In this document: positions 6,521 to 8,359 of the stretch, in pieces
How the letters are laid out: each line of letters starts with the position of its first letter
How positions within the stretch are numbered: the first letter of the stretch is position 1
Assembly (NCBI GenBank): GCA_041562215.1
Contig: JBFEYJ010000125.1
Location: 1-8,359 of the forward strand
Reading direction: 5' to 3'
DNA from: JBFEYJ01 sp041562215
GTDB taxonomy: Bacteria; Pseudomonadota; Gammaproteobacteria; Thiohalomonadales; Thiohalomonadaceae
Length of the DNA: 8,359 bases
Position numbers and translations under genes: made by a program
The notes under the pieces: generated by a model
The model's input: only the letters and a program-made list of their open reading frames with translations
Told to the model about the DNA's origin: nothing
Database searches by the model: none

Positions 6521-7882
6521 TCATTCACAACTGCGCGACTGGCCGGGCTCCCCTTGCTTGACGATTCGATAGTGATCCAGCACCTCACCCTTAGGTGTGA
6601 TGAAACGTCCCTCGAGAGTATCACCCTCGATATCCAGCAACAGTGAACCCAGCTCGGATTTAGACACCGCCATCAGCGGGTGATCGAGCGGACCATTGTC
6701 GGCATAGGCCGAAGAACCAACAACGTTGTAGATGGCGCCACTGTAGGGTGTCAGCCCCGACGGTTTGCGGTAAGGGGTCTCAATACCCATCCCCTTATCC
6801 ACAAACATTGAAGGTTTCAGGCTTGCGGAAGGTCCATAGTGGCAGGCAGCCAACCAAGAACGCTCGTAGACGTGACTGTGGCCGGAGAGCACCAGGTCCA
6901 CCCCCGCTGACTCCAGAACGGGCAGAACATTTTCGCGCATCTCGATCATCCGTCCGTCGCCATCACCCGGGTCATCAGAATCGTGAGACCCCTTCGAGTA
7001 AGGTGCATGATGGAACACGGCGATGAGCCAAGGCTGGTTTGTGACCGCCAAATCCTGCTTGAGCCAGTTAAGCATCTCGCCATCAGGCGACCGGTCGGTA
7101 GCGTGGGAGTCGAGGAAGACGAAGTGCACCTGACCGTAGTCGAAGGAAAAAAAGTGCTCATCACCTGAGGGTACCCCTCCCGCCTCACCCTTTTCAGGAA
7201 GGGTAAATATATTGTAAAAAGCCCATCGACGCGAATCGTGGTTTCCGTGTGCCGGCCAGTAGGGCACGGTACGCAGCAAGTCGGAATAGGGCTCGAACAG
7301 GTGTTTCTGGAACTCGCTATTGCGCCCATAACTGTAGGCGTTATCGCCGGTGGTGAACCACAGATCCAGCGCCGGCAGACCGGGACGCGGGTGTTCCTCT
7401 ACCCACTCCAGCATCGCCTCTTTTCCTGCCAGCGTCGTCGGTAGTGCGCGTCCGGCATCACCTTGCACCCATATGCGCACCGGTCGTTTAGCGCCCGACA
7501 CAGGGGCGGTCATAAACCAGTGCTCTTCGCCACCGCCATAAGCGATTTCATCTGCACTGCCCACGGCATACCAATAACGAGTATCCGGCTCAAGGTCGAT
7601 GAGGCGGATCTCATGGACCTTATTGCGACCGGACTCTTTAATCCGTGTCTCCAGCATCTGCGGGCTCTTGCCATAACGGACCACGCCGACCACCGACGCT
7701 TCACTCTGCCAGCGAATCGTGATCCCGTCTGCACTTTGCATTTGCAGATAGGGGGCACGAGCACCGCGATATGTCGCATCCTCAACATACTGCCAAGCCT
7801 GCCAGGCCACGATGGCCAGCAGCAATACCAGCAGGACCTTTGCGACGCGACGCAACCCCTGTTTTACCTTCGAAGCCAACAA
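6521..7882 (-). CDS. Membrane-anchored purple acid phosphatase-like metallophosphoesterase
   Basis: This 453-residue protein (from the TTG at 7882) has a basic N-terminus and one hydrophobic segment (about 13-32, VAKVLLVLLLAIVAWQAWQY), read as a signal anchor or signal peptide that sends the rest to the periplasm. Residues ~42-127 look like the fibronectin-III-like domain before the catalytic domain in purple acid phosphatases, with TIRWQSE and LEPDTRYWYAVG. The catalytic domain has the metallophosphoesterase ligand set: QGDAG (D142), TTGDNAYSYG (D180, Y183), HGNHD (N214, H215), VFHHAPYSKG (H292) and SGHSHVYERS (H335, H337). The GDxxY spacing and GHxHxYER suit the purple acid phosphatase branch and a two-metal centre. 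The substrate is unknown. Start choice: the TTG is preceded at ideal distance by AAGGGAGAG (7887-7895); an upstream in-frame GTG at 7936 would add 18 polar residues before the anchor and lacks a ribosome site. It converges on purH and diverges from the gene at 8052. Confidence 0.88.
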   Translation of the reverse strand: MLASKVKQGLRRVAKVLLVLLLAIVAWQAWQYVEDATYRGARAPYLQMQSADGITIRWQSEASVVGVVRYGKSPQMLETRIKESGRNKVHEIRLIDLEPDTRYWYAVGSADEIAYGGGEEHWFMTAPVSGAKRPVRIWVQGDAGRALPTTLAGKEAMLEWVEEHPRPGLPALDLWFTTGDNAYSYGRNSEFQKHLFEPYSDLLRTVPYWPAHGNHDSRRWAFYNIFTLPEKGEAGGVPSGDEHFFSFDYGQVHFVFLDSHATDRSPDGEMLNWLKQDLAVTNQPWLIAVFHHAPYSKGSHDSDDPGDGDGRMIEMRENVLPVLESAGVDLVLSGHSHVYERSWLAACHYGPSASLKPSMFVDKGMGIETPYRKPSGLTPYSGAIYNVVGSSAYADNGPLDHPLMAVSKSELGSLLLDIEGDTLEGRFITPKGEVLDHYRIVKQGEPGQSRSCE

Positions 7883-7886
7883 TATT

Positions 7887-7895
7887 CTCTCCCTT
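7887..7895 (-). promoter_or_regulatory. Strong ribosome binding site favouring a TTG start for the metallophosphoesterase
   Basis: Read on the - strand this is AAGGGAGAG, followed by AATA and then two consecutive TTG codons (7882-7880 and 7879-7877) in the metallophosphoesterase frame. No comparable site precedes the GTG at 7936, so this sequence decides the start I report. Confidence 0.6.
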
Positions 7896-7967
7896 ACCGC
7901 AGAAGTTTCGGACCTTTGCCGGCATAACTTGCCCACAGAAGGCCGTTGATTTGGCTACCGGTTAACC

Positions 7968-7995
7968 TTACCAGCCCGTCGCCCTATGGTACAAT
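7968..7995 (+). promoter_or_regulatory. Putative sigma-70 promoter with extended -10 for the gene at 8052
   Basis: A -10 box TACAAT (7990-7995) is preceded by TGG, giving an extended -10. TTACCA (7968-7973), four of six matches to the -35 consensus, lies 16 bases upstream. Transcription would start near 8002, leaving a leader of about 50 bases before the ATG at 8052. Confidence 0.55.
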
Positions 7996-8051
7996 CGCGC
8001 CGCATTGGTTCCCAGCCACGATGAACGCACACTCCCCGGAATATACGCTTG

Positions 8052-8359
8052 ATGAACACAATCCCACGCCTGACTCGCTTCCTCGCCCTGACCGCACTGG
8101 CCTATGTCGTGGTCTTCTTCGTCGCCCGCCTCGGTTTCTGGCTGCTCTATGACAATCCCAATGATCCACTGGGCACGGCTGACCTCCTTACGGCGCTCTA
8201 TATCGGGCTCAAGTTCGACCTGCGCCTTGCCCTGCTGATCATCTTACCGATATTCCTGCTCGGCTGGACCAGGCTATTAAGTCCCTTCGACAGCACTGTC
8301 GGCCGTCGCTTCTGGCTTGTCTACCTGGTGCTGGTGACGCTGGGAGTGGTGCTGTTCTA
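8052..8359 (+). CDS. Multi-spanning membrane protein, likely LTA synthase/sulfatase-like family, N-terminal part (3' truncated by window edge)
   Basis: The ATG at 8052 opens a frame that stays open to the window edge, giving 102 complete codons. The protein has hydrophobic segments at about 11-33 (LALTALAYVVVFFVARLGFW), 59-72 (LALLIILPIFLLGW) and 87-102 (FWLVYLVLVTLGVVLF), plus a weaker one near 44-53. GLKFDLRLALL (52-62) resembles the FDLR motif near the N-terminus of bacterial LTA synthase-like membrane proteins, whose catalytic alkaline-phosphatase-superfamily domain lies after the membrane bundle in the outer compartment. That domain would be beyond the window, so the family call is an inference from the N-terminus alone; another polytopic membrane protein is possible. 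Such proteins in Gram-negative bacteria often move or remove phospho-headgroups on envelope glycans or lipids. A GGA about 11 bases upstream is only a weak ribosome site. An out-of-frame ATG at 8021 does not lead into this frame. Confidence 0.65.
   Translation, partial: MNTIPRLTRFLALTALAYVVVFFVARLGFWLLYDNPNDPLGTADLLTALYIGLKFDLRLALLIILPIFLLGWTRLLSPFDSTVGRRFWLVYLVLVTLGVVLF

Noticed and set aside
7463..7927. A 154-codon + strand open frame opposite the metallophosphoesterase N-terminal region.
   Set aside because: It is antisense to the fibronectin-like domain and signal anchor of a well-supported gene, with no recognisable domain.
7946..8152. A 68-codon + strand open frame overlapping the divergent promoter and the start of the membrane protein gene.
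   Set aside because: It runs out of frame across the N-terminus of the gene at 8052, and its start lies upstream of the likely promoter. The hydrophobic, family-like frame is the one starting at 8052.

Overview
The window reads as a chromosomal housekeeping segment from a gammaproteobacterium, moderately GC-rich and densely coded. The gene order is the end of accC, prmA, a zinc-ribbon/DUF3426 membrane protein gene, dusB, fis and purH, all on the + strand. prmA-dusB-fis is a classic gammaproteobacterial block, and the extended order with accC upstream and purH downstream resembles pseudomonads and related free-living lineages rather than enterics (from memory of those genomes; no search was run). 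Nothing visible fixes the genus.

Bases 1-332 hold the C-terminal end of biotin carboxylase. prmA (464-1336), the methyltransferase for ribosomal protein L11, follows. The third gene (1465-3111, or from a TTG at 1414) encodes a protein with an N-terminal CxxC...CxxC zinc ribbon, a long hydrophilic linker carrying a recent 201-bp in-frame tandem duplication, one membrane segment and a C-terminal DUF3426 domain. A 314-bp gap with several inverted repeats precedes dusB (3426-4415). dusB overlaps fis (4412-4657) by four bases (ATGA), so the two are almost certainly translationally coupled. A degenerate palindromic intergenic repeat fills most of the gap between fis and purH (4799-6358), the bifunctional enzyme for the last two steps of IMP synthesis.

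A strong stem-loop at 6376-6409 ends the + strand block and, read the other way, also ends the convergent gene on the - strand. That gene (6521-7882, or from a GTG at 7936) encodes a membrane-anchored purple-acid-phosphatase-like metallophosphoesterase. Divergent from it, with a plausible extended -10 promoter between the two, lies the N-terminal part of a multi-spanning membrane protein (8052 to the window edge) that resembles the LTA synthase/sulfatase-like family.

Together the left 6.3 kb serves growth-linked functions: fatty acid synthesis, ribosome modification, tRNA modification, nucleoid regulation and purine synthesis. The right 2 kb is a separate envelope-associated pair. I see no phage, transposase, CRISPR, toxin or defence genes. 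I found no convincing new biological system; the best oddities are the linker duplication, the multi-arm dusB leader, and the palindromic repeat between fis and purH.
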